Source of the DNA: SHZI01 sp963802215
Lineage (GTDB): Bacteria > Pseudomonadota > Gammaproteobacteria > Steroidobacterales > GCA-2729495
Assembly (NCBI GenBank): GCA_963802215.1
Contig: CAWDHQ010000002.1
Span: 62,001 to 126,000 of the forward strand
Reading direction: 5' to 3'
Length of the DNA stretch: 64,000 bases
Below, piece after piece: positions 8,673 to 16,349 of this stretch (position 1 is its first letter; every line of letters starts with the position of its first letter). The notes beneath the pieces were generated by a model. The model did no database searches and had not been told where the DNA came from. It saw nothing but the letters and a program-made list of their open reading frames with translations. A program made the translations under genes and the position numbers.

Positions 8673-9364
8673 CCCGGCCCCGGCCCCGGCCCCAGCCACG
8701 GCGCCGGCGCCGGCGCCGGCGTGTGGGCAACCGTCCAGAGGGACAGGCGACGAACGCCGGCTGCCTGGAACACCCTGGCAATGGCCTCCGCCGTTGCCCC
8801 CGTGGTCAGTACATCGTCCACCAGAAGCACGTGCCGGCAGCGGGCGGCCGCCCGCGGGTCGGCCAGGGCGAAGGCGTTCCGGAGGTTGTCCCGCCGGAGG
8901 GCGGCGCCGAGTCCGGACTGCTCCGGTGTCGGGCGCAGGCGGCGGCAGAATTTGGCGCGGAGCGGCCAACCCCGATCCTGGCAGAGGCTGAGGGCGATCT
9001 CTTCCGCCTGGTTGAATCCCCGTGCGGCTTCCCGGCGCCAGTGGAGCGGCACCGGCACCACCGCATCCGGCGGGTCGGCCAGCCGGGGCATCCGCCAGGC
9101 CAGCAGCTGCCCGAGGCCCCTGGCCACCGGAGCCTGGCGCCCGAACTTGGCCGCCACGATCAGGCGGTCCACCGGGTATTCATATGTAAAGGCGCTCCGG
9201 ATTTCGGCGAAGCATTCCCGCGGGCGAGGCTGGGTCTCGAGCCAGGGCAGATCGGCCAGACACCCCGCGCAGGCCGGGACGCCGGTCCCGGCGGGCGCCC
9301 CGCAGAGCAGGCAGCGCGGCGGAAAGAGGGCATCCAGCACCTGGTCAACCCGTTTCCAGACCAT
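8648..9364 (-). CDS. comF: ComF family phosphoribosyltransferase-like protein
   Basis: ComF/GntX proteins are linked to DNA uptake and use of external DNA, though their chemistry is not well settled. The 238-residue product has the four-Cys zinc motif (Cys18, 21, 32, 35) and a type I PRT fold with the PRPP loop VLLVDDVLTTGAT at 179-191. After residue 215 it ends in a low-complexity tail of Ala-Pro and Gly-Pro dipeptides encoded by GC repeats, and its last codons overlap ubiA antisense. The tail is not part of the conserved domain. Start region overlaps the probable bioB promoter. Confidence 0.88.
   Translation of the reverse strand: MVWKRVDQVLDALFPPRCLLCGAPAGTGVPACAGCLADLPWLETQPRPRECFAEIRSAFTYEYPVDRLIVAAKFGRQAPVARGLGQLLAWRMPRLADPPDAVVPVPLHWRREAARGFNQAEEIALSLCQDRGWPLRAKFCRRLRPTPEQSGLGAALRRDNLRNAFALADPRAAARCRHVLLVDDVLTTGATAEAIARVFQAAGVRRLSLWTVAHTPAPAPAPWLGPGPGPGQATERKV
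8673..8721. repeat. GC-only simple repeats at the ubiA/comF junction
   Basis: Two short tandem tracts lie next to each other: CCCCGG-type hexamers at about 8673-8693 and GCGCCG-type hexamers at about 8700-8721. Both fall in the comF reading frame and encode Gly-Pro and Ala-Pro dipeptide repeats in its C-terminal tail. Such tracts are prone to replication slippage. Confidence 0.7.
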
Positions 9365-9367
9365 GAG

Positions 9368-9396
9368 TTGACAGCCTCCGGGGGCGTTCCGATACT
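9368..9396 (+). promoter_or_regulatory. Sigma-70 promoter of bioB
   Basis: A perfect -35 TTGACA (9368-9373) and a -10-like GATACT (9391-9396) are spaced by the ideal 17 bp, about 60 bp before the bioB start. It lies only 3 bp from the comF start codon, so comF must be transcribed divergently from within or beyond this site. No BirA-type palindrome is visible. Confidence 0.6.
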
Positions 9397-9455
9397 GCCG
9401 CTCGATTTAGCAGGTGGGGGCCGGTCCGGTCCCGCCGGAAAACCGGGGTTTCTGC

Positions 9456-10415
9456 ATGGAAATGATCCGCACCGACTGGACGGTCGCCGAGGTGTCAGCG
9501 CTGTTCCGCCTGCCGCTCCACGAGTTGCTCTACCGCGCCCACTCGGTGCACCGGACTCACTTTGATCCCGCGGAGGTGCAGATCAGCACGCTGATGAGCA
9601 TCAAGACCGGCGGCTGCCCCGAGGACTGCGGCTACTGCCCCCAGAGCGTGCACTTCAATACCGGCCTGACTCCGGAAGCGCTGGTGCCCCTGGCCGCCGT
9701 CGTGGACGCGGCACGGACGGCCCGGGACCGGGGCGCCACCCGCTTCTGCATGGGCGCCGCCTATCGCAATCCCAAGCCGGGCCAACTGGCGAAGATTACG
9801 GACATGGTCCGGGCCGTGCACGACCTGGGCCTCGAGACCTGCGCCACGCTGGGCATGCTGACCCGCGACCAGGCCGAGAGCCTCCGCGACGCGGGCCTCG
9901 ACTACTACAACCACAACCTGGACACCTCCGAGGCCTTCTATCCTCAGGTGATTTCCACCCGGACCTATGCCGACCGGCTCGAAACTCTGAAGACGGTCCG
10001 CGACGCGGGGCTCAAGGTCTGCTGCGGCGGGATCATCGGCCTCGGCGAGGCTGACCAGGACCGCATCGAGCTGCTGCACACGCTGGCGACGCTGCCGGAG
10101 CACCCGGAAAGCGTGCCGGTGAACCAGCTGGTACAGGTCGAGGGGACCCCAATGGAGGGGCAGACGACCGTGGACCCGCTGACCTTCGTCCGGGTCATCG
10201 CGGTGGCCCGCATCCTCATGCCCCGTTCCCGCGTGAGGCTCTCCGCCGGTCGAACCGACATGAGCGACGAGCTGCAGGCCCTGTGCTTCTTCGCCGGCGC
10301 CAACTCGATCTTCTATGGCGAGCAGCTGCTGACGACGCCGAACCCCACCGCGGACCGGGATATCCAGCTGCTCGCCCGCCTTGGACTCCGGCCGGCGTCC
10401 CCGGCACCCGCATGA
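9456..10415 (+). CDS. bioB: Biotin synthase
   Basis: BioB is a radical SAM enzyme that inserts sulfur into dethiobiotin. The 319-residue product has the radical SAM cluster motif with Cys54, Cys58 and Cys61 (CPEDCGYC), the family segments FCMGAAYRNP and YYNHNLDTSEAFYP, and the Arg-containing VRLSAGRTDMSDE region near the second iron-sulfur cluster. I chose the ATG at 9456 (MEMIRTDWTV) over the longer frame because it matches homologues. It overlaps bioC by an ATGA junction; bioF, bioH and bioD are not in the window. Confidence 0.97.
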   Translation: MEMIRTDWTVAEVSALFRLPLHELLYRAHSVHRTHFDPAEVQISTLMSIKTGGCPEDCGYCPQSVHFNTGLTPEALVPLAAVVDAARTARDRGATRFCMGAAYRNPKPGQLAKITDMVRAVHDLGLETCATLGMLTRDQAESLRDAGLDYYNHNLDTSEAFYPQVISTRTYADRLETLKTVRDAGLKVCCGGIIGLGEADQDRIELLHTLATLPEHPESVPVNQLVQVEGTPMEGQTTVDPLTFVRVIAVARILMPRSRVRLSAGRTDMSDELQALCFFAGANSIFYGEQLLTTPNPTADRDIQLLARLGLRPASPAPA

Positions 10416-11287
10416 CCTCACCGCCGATCGACCGGCGCCAGGTCCGCCGCTCGTTTTCCCGGGCAGCCGACAGTTACGACGGGGCGGACGTCCTGCAGAC
10501 CGAGGTCCGGGACCAGCTGCTGGAGCGCCTGGACTGGGTCCAGCTCAAGCCGCGCCATGTACTCGACCTGGGTACGGGCACGGGCACGGCTCTACCCGCG
10601 CTGGCAGCACGCTTTCCCGGGGCGGAGATCGTGGGGCTGGATCTCACGCCTGCCATGCTGCGGGTGGCCGGCCGCAAGGCAGGCCACGACCCGGCGCCGC
10701 TGCTCGTCTGCGCCGACGCAGCGCGACTGCCCTTCCCCGACCAGAGTATGGACCTGGTGTTTTCCAGCCTGGCCATCCACTGGAGCCCGGTCCTGGACGA
10801 GGTCCTTGCCGAAGTGCGCCGTGTGCTGCGCCACCCGGGCCTCTTCACCTTCACCACGCCCGGCCCCGAATCCTACCGGGAGCTCCGCAGGGCCTGGCAG
10901 GCTGTGGACCGGTCGCCCCACGTCATCCCTTTTCCCGAAATGCGCGCCCTGGGAGATGGGCTGGTCCGGGCCGGCCTCGCGGAGCCTGTCATGGACACGC
11001 ACACGCTGACGCTCAAGTACCGGGAATTCGGGCAGCTGGTGGCTGACCTCCGGGCGAGCGGCACCACCAACGCCAGCGCCGGGCGGCGCCCGGGCCTCAC
11101 CGGGCGGCAGGCCTGGTCGCAACTGACCGCGGCCTACGAGGAGCAGCGGGGGACGGACGGCCTCCTGCCTGCCACCGTCGAAGTGGTCTTCGGGCAGGCC
11201 TGGGCGGCGGGAGAGCCCCGCCGGCGGCGTTCGCCGGATGATGAAATTGAGGTACCGATCGACCGCCTCGGTCATCGGCCAAACTAG
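10412..11287 (+). CDS. bioC: Malonyl-[acyl-carrier protein] O-methyltransferase
   Basis: BioC methylates malonyl-ACP so that the fatty-acid machinery can build the pimeloyl chain of biotin. The 291-residue product begins IDRRQVRRSFSRAADSYD, the BioC hallmark, and contains the SAM-binding motif VLDLGTGTGTALPALAARFP and the LVFSSLAIHW post-motif. It starts inside the bioB stop codon, implying translational coupling. Slightly longer than E. coli BioC (251), with an Arg-rich C-terminal extension. Confidence 0.9.
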   Translation: MTSPPIDRRQVRRSFSRAADSYDGADVLQTEVRDQLLERLDWVQLKPRHVLDLGTGTGTALPALAARFPGAEIVGLDLTPAMLRVAGRKAGHDPAPLLVCADAARLPFPDQSMDLVFSSLAIHWSPVLDEVLAEVRRVLRHPGLFTFTTPGPESYRELRRAWQAVDRSPHVIPFPEMRALGDGLVRAGLAEPVMDTHTLTLKYREFGQLVADLRASGTTNASAGRRPGLTGRQAWSQLTAAYEEQRGTDGLLPATVEVVFGQAWAAGEPRRRRSPDDEIEVPIDRLGHRPN

Positions 11288-11316
11288 CGTGCCCGGGATC
11301 CAGCCCCGGCGACCTG

Positions 11317-11332
11317 CCCGCCGCCCGGCGGG
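11317..11332. repeat. GC-rich inverted repeat after bioC
   Basis: CCCGCCG and CGGCGGG (7 bp each, 2-nt spacer) lie 29 bp after the bioC stop. There is no T-tract, so termination is only a possibility. Confidence 0.3.
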
Positions 11333-11461
11333 ACCGATTCTCAGATGGCACGATAAATCGCTGTTTCGTCACACTTAACGCCATCCCGCGGCCGTCCCGC
11401 GCAAATTGCGCCGGAACAGGCTGTTCAAGTAACATTTCGCAGCCCGCGAAGGTGTTCTCCC

Positions 11462-11944
11462 GTGCATTCGTTCGAACTCCGACCGAATTCCTCCCTGACG
11501 CCCCGCGCTGCTGCCTGGTTTTACGGCTCGCTGGTGACGGTCCTGCTGTGCGTCGCGATTGGCTGCACGGCCCTGGGCTTCTGGCCGGTGCTGCCCTTCG
11601 CCGGACTTGAGGCCGCCGTGTTGGTCGGGGCCGTCTACTGGGTCCAACAACGGGCCGAGGCCCGGGAGTACATCCGGGTGGACGCCGCCTCCGTGGTGGT
11701 TGAGAAGTGTCCGGGTGGTCGGCGGGGGAGCGCGGGCCGCGTCGCCTACGCCTTTCAGCGGCCCTGGACGCGAGTGGAACTGCGCCGCGGCCAGCCGGCC
11801 CACTGGCCCAGCCGGCTGCTGTTCAGCTCGCGGGGCAGGAGCGTGGAAGTTGGCGCGTTTTTGACGGACGGCGAACGCCGCGGACTGAAGAACCGGCTGG
11901 CAGAGTTGCTGGCTGACGATGACCTATCAACGGGAAGAAACTGA
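11462..11944 (+). CDS. DUF2244 family membrane protein
   Basis: The 160-residue product has two closely spaced transmembrane helices (about 18-60) followed by a soluble beta-rich region. The N-terminal FELRPNSSLTPRAAAWFY and the helical pair are typical of DUF2244, a family found next to cytochrome oxidase genes in Proteobacteria. Function unknown; the context suggests a role in oxidase assembly or stability. It uses a GTG start and ends 1 nt before the coxB start. Confidence 0.8.
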   Translation: MHSFELRPNSSLTPRAAAWFYGSLVTVLLCVAIGCTALGFWPVLPFAGLEAAVLVGAVYWVQQRAEAREYIRVDAASVVVEKCPGGRRGSAGRVAYAFQRPWTRVELRRGQPAHWPSRLLFSSRGRSVEVGAFLTDGERRGLKNRLAELLADDDLSTGRN

Positions 11945-11945
11945 C

Positions 11946-12779
11946 ATGCATCGAGTTGCCTCCACCGTCCGCCGGCTCGTGCCCGGCGCCCTGCTGACCT
12001 CCCTGCTGACCACGGTCACGGCCCTTCCCGCACAGGCCGCCTGGACGCTCAACATGACCCAGGGCGTGACTTCCACGGCCCAGGAAGCCTACGACCTGCA
12101 CATGCTGGTCCTCTGGATCTGCACGATCGTGGGCATCGGTGTGTTCGCCGTGATGACCTACGCGATCGTCACCTTCCGGAAGGCCAAGGGCGCGGTGCCC
12201 GCCACCTTCACCCACAGCACCAAGGCCGAGGTGATCTGGACCGTCATTCCAACACTGATCCTGGTCTTCCTGGGTTACCAGACCGCTCCTGCGCTGGTCC
12301 GCATCGACGATACCCGCAATTCCGAAATGACCATCAAGATCACCGGCTACCAGTGGAAGTGGCAGTACGAGTACGTGGGAGAGGACTACTCGTTCTTCAG
12401 CACGCTCGCCGACACCAGCAACGCTGCCCGGCAGCTGGGCTCCGGCGTGAACCCGCGGGACGTGGACAACTATCTCCTCGATGTCGACAACCACCTGGTT
12501 GTGCCAGTCGGTGTCAAGATCCGTTACCTGCTGACCGCCAACGACGTCCTCCACTCCTGGTGGGTACCGGCCTTTTCGGTAAAGCGCGACGCGATTCCCG
12601 GCTTCATGAACGAAGGCTGGTTCAACGTCGACAAGCCTGGCGTGTACCGCGGCCAGTGCGCCGAGCTCTGCGGCAAGGACCACGGCTTCATGCCGATCGT
12701 CGTCGAGGCGCTGCCAAGGGCTGATTTCGAGGCGTGGCTCGCCGCCAAAAAGGCCCCGGCCACCGTCGCCGCCAATTGA
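11946..12779 (+). CDS. coxB: Cytochrome c oxidase subunit II
   Basis: Subunit II takes electrons from cytochrome c through its CuA centre. The 277-residue product has a signal peptide (about 1-30, ending AQA), two transmembrane helices, and a cupredoxin domain carrying the complete CuA ligand set: His203, then Cys238, Cys242, His246 and Met249 in CAELCGKDHGFM. There is no fused cytochrome c domain. I chose the ATG at 11946, preceded by GGGAAGAAA, over an earlier ATG at 11919. Confidence 0.96.
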   Translation: MHRVASTVRRLVPGALLTSLLTTVTALPAQAAWTLNMTQGVTSTAQEAYDLHMLVLWICTIVGIGVFAVMTYAIVTFRKAKGAVPATFTHSTKAEVIWTVIPTLILVFLGYQTAPALVRIDDTRNSEMTIKITGYQWKWQYEYVGEDYSFFSTLADTSNAARQLGSGVNPRDVDNYLLDVDNHLVVPVGVKIRYLLTANDVLHSWWVPAFSVKRDAIPGFMNEGWFNVDKPGVYRGQCAELCGKDHGFMPIVVEALPRADFEAWLAAKKAPATVAAN

Positions 12780-12816
12780 TCCCGTCAATATGAATGCCGA
12801 ACTCGGAGCACGAGAG

Positions 12817-14415
12817 ATGAGCACCACCAACGCGCACGCCGGACACTCCCATGAGCATGGGCACGATGACCATCACGGCCCGGCCAAGGGCCTGTCGCGC
12901 TGGCTCTTCACCACCAACCACAAGGACATCGGCACGCTCTACCTGCTGTTCTCGCTGGTGATGCTGTTCGTCGGCGGTGCGATGGCCATGGTGATCCGCC
13001 TGGAGCTGTTCCAGCCAGGACTGCAGTTCGTTAACCCGGACTTCTTCAACCAGATGACCACCATGCACGCGCTGATCATGATCTTCGGCATGATCATGCC
13101 GGCGTTCGTGGGCTTCGCGAACTGGATGATCCCCCTGATGATCGGGGCGCCGGACATGGCGCTGCCCCGGCTCAACAACTGGTCTTTCTGGATCCTGCCC
13201 TTCGCCAGCGCGATCCTGGTGTCCACGCTTTTCATGCCCGGCGGCGGCCCGGCGGGCGGCTGGACTCTCTACCCGCCCCTGTCCCTGCAGGCGGGCAATT
13301 CCTTCCCGTTCACCATTTTCGCCGTGCACCTGCTCGGCATGTCGTCCATCCTGGGCTCGATCAACATCATCGTCACGATCATGAACATGCGTGCGCCGGG
13401 TATGACCCTGCTCAAGATGCCGCTGTTCGCCTGGACCTGGCTGATTACCGCCTACCTGCTGATCGCCGCAATGCCCGTGCTGGCTGGCGGCGTGACGATG
13501 CTGCTCACCGACCAGTTCTTCGGCACCAGCTTCTTCCAGGCAGCTGGCGGCGGGGACCCCGTGCTCTTCCAGCACATTTTCTGGTTCTTCGGCCACCCCG
13601 AGGTCTACATCATCATCCTGCCGGCCTTCGGCATCGTGTCCCAGATCATCCCGACCTTCGCGCGGAAGCCGCTCTTCGGCTACGCCGCCATGGTCTACGC
13701 CACCGCCAGCATCGGCTTCCTGTCCTTCATCGTCTGGGCCCACCACATGTTTACCGTGGGCATGCCGCTGGCGGGCGAGATGTTCTTCATGCTCTCCACG
13801 ATGCTCATCGCGATCCCGACGGCCGTTAAGGTCTTCAACTGGACGGCGACCATGTGGCGGGGCTCGCTGACCTTCGAGACGCCCATGCTGTTCTGCCTGG
13901 CGTTCCTGTTCCTGTTCACGATCGGCGGCTTCTCCGGCCTGATGCTGGCCATTGCCCCAGCGGACTTCCAGTACCACGACACCTACTTCGTGGTGGCCCA
14001 CTTCCACTACGTGCTGGTGCCGGGTGCCCTGTTCGCCGCCATGGCCGGCGCTTACTTCTGGCTTCCCAAGTGGACGGGCCACATGTACGACGAGCTGCTT
14101 GGCAAGATCCACTTCTGGCTCTCAGCGATCTTCGTCAACGTCCTGTTCTTCCCACAGCACTTCCTGGGCCTGGCGGGCATGCCCCGCCGGATCCCGGACT
14201 ACGCCGTCCAGTTTGCGGACTGGAACATGGTGTCCAGCATCGGCGCCTTCGGCTTCGGCTTTTCACAGCTGCTTTTCGCCTACATCGTGGTCAAGACCAT
14301 CCGCGGCGGCCGCGCCGCAACCGCCGAGGTCTGGGACCAGCCCGAGGGCCTGGAGTGGACGGTGCCGTCACCGGCTCCGTATCACACCTTCGATGAGGCG
14401 CCGGTCGTCAAGTGA
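12817..14415 (+). CDS. coxA: Cytochrome c oxidase subunit I
   Basis: This is the catalytic heme a/a3-CuB subunit that reduces oxygen and pumps protons. The 532-residue product has 12 predicted membrane helices and the A-type signatures: low-spin heme His in TTMHALIMIF, the CuB/Tyr motif FGHPEVY with the D-channel Glu, VWAHHMFT, the K-channel Lys in IPTAVKVF, and the heme ligands in VVAHFHYVL. I chose the ATG at 12817, preceded by GGAG; a poorly placed ATG lies at 12790. An unusual His-rich segment fills residues 7-20. Confidence 0.97.
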   Translation: MSTTNAHAGHSHEHGHDDHHGPAKGLSRWLFTTNHKDIGTLYLLFSLVMLFVGGAMAMVIRLELFQPGLQFVNPDFFNQMTTMHALIMIFGMIMPAFVGFANWMIPLMIGAPDMALPRLNNWSFWILPFASAILVSTLFMPGGGPAGGWTLYPPLSLQAGNSFPFTIFAVHLLGMSSILGSINIIVTIMNMRAPGMTLLKMPLFAWTWLITAYLLIAAMPVLAGGVTMLLTDQFFGTSFFQAAGGGDPVLFQHIFWFFGHPEVYIIILPAFGIVSQIIPTFARKPLFGYAAMVYATASIGFLSFIVWAHHMFTVGMPLAGEMFFMLSTMLIAIPTAVKVFNWTATMWRGSLTFETPMLFCLAFLFLFTIGGFSGLMLAIAPADFQYHDTYFVVAHFHYVLVPGALFAAMAGAYFWLPKWTGHMYDELLGKIHFWLSAIFVNVLFFPQHFLGLAGMPRRIPDYAVQFADWNMVSSIGAFGFGFSQLLFAYIVVKTIRGGRAATAEVWDQPEGLEWTVPSPAPYHTFDEAPVVK

Positions 14416-14546
14416 CCGGTTCCGTGCACGATCCGGTCCTGCTGGCGGCGCAGCGGCGGCAGGCCCGCCGTACGGCACTATTGCTCGGCATCGTGGCCGC
14501 GTGCGTGTATCTGGGCTTCATCCTGGCCACCGGCCTCAGGAACTGA
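14412..14546 (+). CDS. Cytochrome oxidase small assembly protein (single TM)
   Basis: A 44-residue open frame fits exactly between coxA and ctaG, overlapping the coxA stop by a GTGA junction and ending 3 nt before ctaG. It encodes a basic N-terminal half (AAQRRQARRTA) and one hydrophobic helix (LLLGIVAACVYLGFILATGL). Small single-helix proteins at this position are seen in many proteobacterial cox clusters and are annotated as cytochrome oxidase small assembly proteins. The role is inferred from position. Confidence 0.7.
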   Translation: MTGSVHDPVLLAAQRRQARRTALLLGIVAACVYLGFILATGLRN

Positions 14547-14549
14547 CCC

Positions 14550-15119
14550 GTGGCGAGAGCTGACAACGGCCGGTTGATCTTCCGCCTCGCCGTGATGGCG
14601 GTGAGCATGTTCGCCTTCGGCTACCTGCTCGTGCCGCTCTACGAGGTCATGTGCAGGATCACCGGAATTGGCGGTCGCACGAACGCCGAAGCCGCGACGA
14701 TCTCCGCCAACCAGGAGGTGTCAGAGCGGCTGATCACCGTCGAGTTCATCGCGGTAGTCAACGAACAGGCTCCCTGGGAATTCCGCCCGACGGTCAGTTC
14801 GATCCAGGTGCATCCCGGCCAGCTTTACGACACCGCGTTCTTTGCCCGCAACCTGACCGATGGCGCACTGGTCGGTTCGGCCGTGCCCAGCGTGGCGCCC
14901 GGTCAGGCAGCCAGGCATTTCATAAAGACGGAGTGCTTCTGCTTCACCCAGCAGAACTTCACTGCGGGCGAAGGCCGGGACATGGGCGTGCAGTTCATGA
15001 TCGACCCGGCGCTGCCGGAGTTCATCGACCGAGTCACGCTTTCCTACACATTCTTCGTCAATCGCCCGGAGACGGCCAAGCTCGTCAGTAGCGAGGCCGA
15101 CACCGGCTCAACCACCTGA
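14550..15119 (+). CDS. ctaG: Cytochrome c oxidase assembly protein CtaG/Cox11
   Basis: Cox11 delivers copper to the CuB site of subunit I from the periplasmic side. The 189-residue product has one N-terminal transmembrane helix (about 10-30) ending in the family motif VPLYEVMCRITGIGG and a periplasmic Ig-like domain with the copper-binding Cys129 and Cys131 in ECFCFTQQ. The GTG start lies 3 nt after the small upstream gene. Confidence 0.95.
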   Translation: MARADNGRLIFRLAVMAVSMFAFGYLLVPLYEVMCRITGIGGRTNAEAATISANQEVSERLITVEFIAVVNEQAPWEFRPTVSSIQVHPGQLYDTAFFARNLTDGALVGSAVPSVAPGQAARHFIKTECFCFTQQNFTAGEGRDMGVQFMIDPALPEFIDRVTLSYTFFVNRPETAKLVSSEADTGSTT

Positions 15120-15146
15120 TCCGTTTCGACCCAGGAAGACACCGTC

Positions 15147-16013
15147 ATGGCTCACGCACAGGACAAATACTACGTCCCCCACGGCACTCGCTGGCCGCTC
15201 ATCGGCTCCGTCGGCCTGTTCACCCTGTTCGTCGGGGTCTCGATGCTGTTGAACGGAGGGTCGACGGCACCCGTGGCCCTGCTCGGTGCAGCGATCCTAA
15301 TCGTGATGATGTTCCTCTGGTTCGGCGAGGTCATCGCTGAAAGTGAGGCGGGTACCTACAATTCCCAGGTCGACCGGTCGTTCCGGATGGGAATGATGTG
15401 GTTCATCCTGTCCGAGGTGATGTTCTTCGCCTGCTTCTTCGGGGCCCTTTTCTACGCGCGCCAGCTGTCCCTTGCCTGGCTCGGTGGCGAGGGGAGTGAC
15501 ACCGTCACGAACCCGATCCTGTGGCCCGGTTTCGAGAGCACCTGGCCTTCCAGCGGGCCGGCACCCTCCGGCGGCGATTTCGAGACGATGGGTGCGTGGG
15601 GCATTCCGGCGCTCAACACCGCGATTCTCCTGACCAGCGGCGTGACGATAACCATCGCCCACCACGCGCTGAAGGCCAACAATCGCGGTGTCCTGAACCT
15701 GTTCCTGGCGCTCACGGTCATCCTCGGCTTCATATTCCTGGGTTTCCAGGCCTATGAGTACACCCACGCCTACACCGAACTGAACCTGAGGCTGAACACT
15801 GCCGGCATCTACGGCAGCACCTTCTTCATGCTCACGGGCTTCCACGGACTGCACGTCACCATCGGAGCGATCATGCTTACGGTGATCCTGCTTCGCTGCC
15901 TGAAGGGCCACTTCACTCCCGCCCGGCACTTCGCATTCGAGGGTGTCGCCTGGTACTGGCACTTCGTAGACGTCGTCTGGCTGGGACTGTTCATCTTCGT
16001 CTACTGGCTCTGA
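15147..16013 (+). CDS. coxC: Cytochrome c oxidase subunit III
   Basis: Subunit III is a seven-helix integral membrane protein that stabilises proton uptake by subunit I. The 288-residue product has the characteristic N-terminal segment, FRMGMMWFILSEVMFFACFF in the middle, GFHGLHVTIGAIML, and the C-terminal AWYWHFVDVVWLGLFIFVYW. It closes the core cox block and is followed by a long interspersed palindrome. Confidence 0.96.
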   Translation: MAHAQDKYYVPHGTRWPLIGSVGLFTLFVGVSMLLNGGSTAPVALLGAAILIVMMFLWFGEVIAESEAGTYNSQVDRSFRMGMMWFILSEVMFFACFFGALFYARQLSLAWLGGEGSDTVTNPILWPGFESTWPSSGPAPSGGDFETMGAWGIPALNTAILLTSGVTITIAHHALKANNRGVLNLFLALTVILGFIFLGFQAYEYTHAYTELNLRLNTAGIYGSTFFMLTGFHGLHVTIGAIMLTVILLRCLKGHFTPARHFAFEGVAWYWHFVDVVWLGLFIFVYWL

Positions 16014-16019
16014 AGTGCT

Positions 16020-16091
16020 GTAGGAGCGCCTTCAGGCGCGACGGGGATCGGGGTCATACCCCTTCTCCGTCGCGCCTGAAGGCGCTCCTAC
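16020..16091. repeat. Interspersed REP-like palindrome after coxC
   Basis: Two perfect 25-bp arms (16020-16044 and 16067-16091, core TAGGAGCGCCTTCAGGCGCG) flank a 22-bp loop that holds a second small palindrome, GGGGT-CAT-ACCCC (16050-16062). Each arm is itself partly palindromic (GCGCC..GGCGC). A close relative lies at 24731-24780. The location between coxC and a convergent gene suits a REP element and possibly bidirectional transcription termination. Confidence 0.85.
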
Positions 16092-16115
16092 CTCAGATAA
16101 TCTCCGGCGGCCGTT

Positions 16116-16325
16116 CTACCGCGGCATCACGCCGTGGGGCTCGATCGCGCCAGTCCACCAGGCGACCATGAGGAGGATGAAGAGCAGCACGGACAGGGTG
16201 ATGCGCACGGTCAGTGCCCGCACCATGCGGCCGGAGCCACCCTGATCCCGATTGAGAAAAAAGAGTCCGGAGAAGAGACTCACGATGATGGCTGCGAGCA
16301 GGACGAGCACGAGGAGCTTTATCAT
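16116..16325 (-). CDS. DUF2909 family twin-transmembrane protein
   Basis: The 69-residue product has two hydrophobic helices (about 2-24 and 40-62) joined by the loop FFLNRDQGGSGRMVRALTVR. This pattern matches the DUF2909 small membrane proteins usually found near cytochrome oxidase and SURF1 genes. It is divergent from SURF1 with 24 bp between starts. Function unknown; a role in oxidase biogenesis is inferred from context. Confidence 0.72.
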   Translation of the reverse strand: MIKLLVLVLLAAIIVSLFSGLFFLNRDQGGSGRMVRALTVRITLSVLLFILLMVAWWTGAIEPHGVMPR

Positions 16326-16349
16326 TCGCCAATCATACCGGTACGCCGC

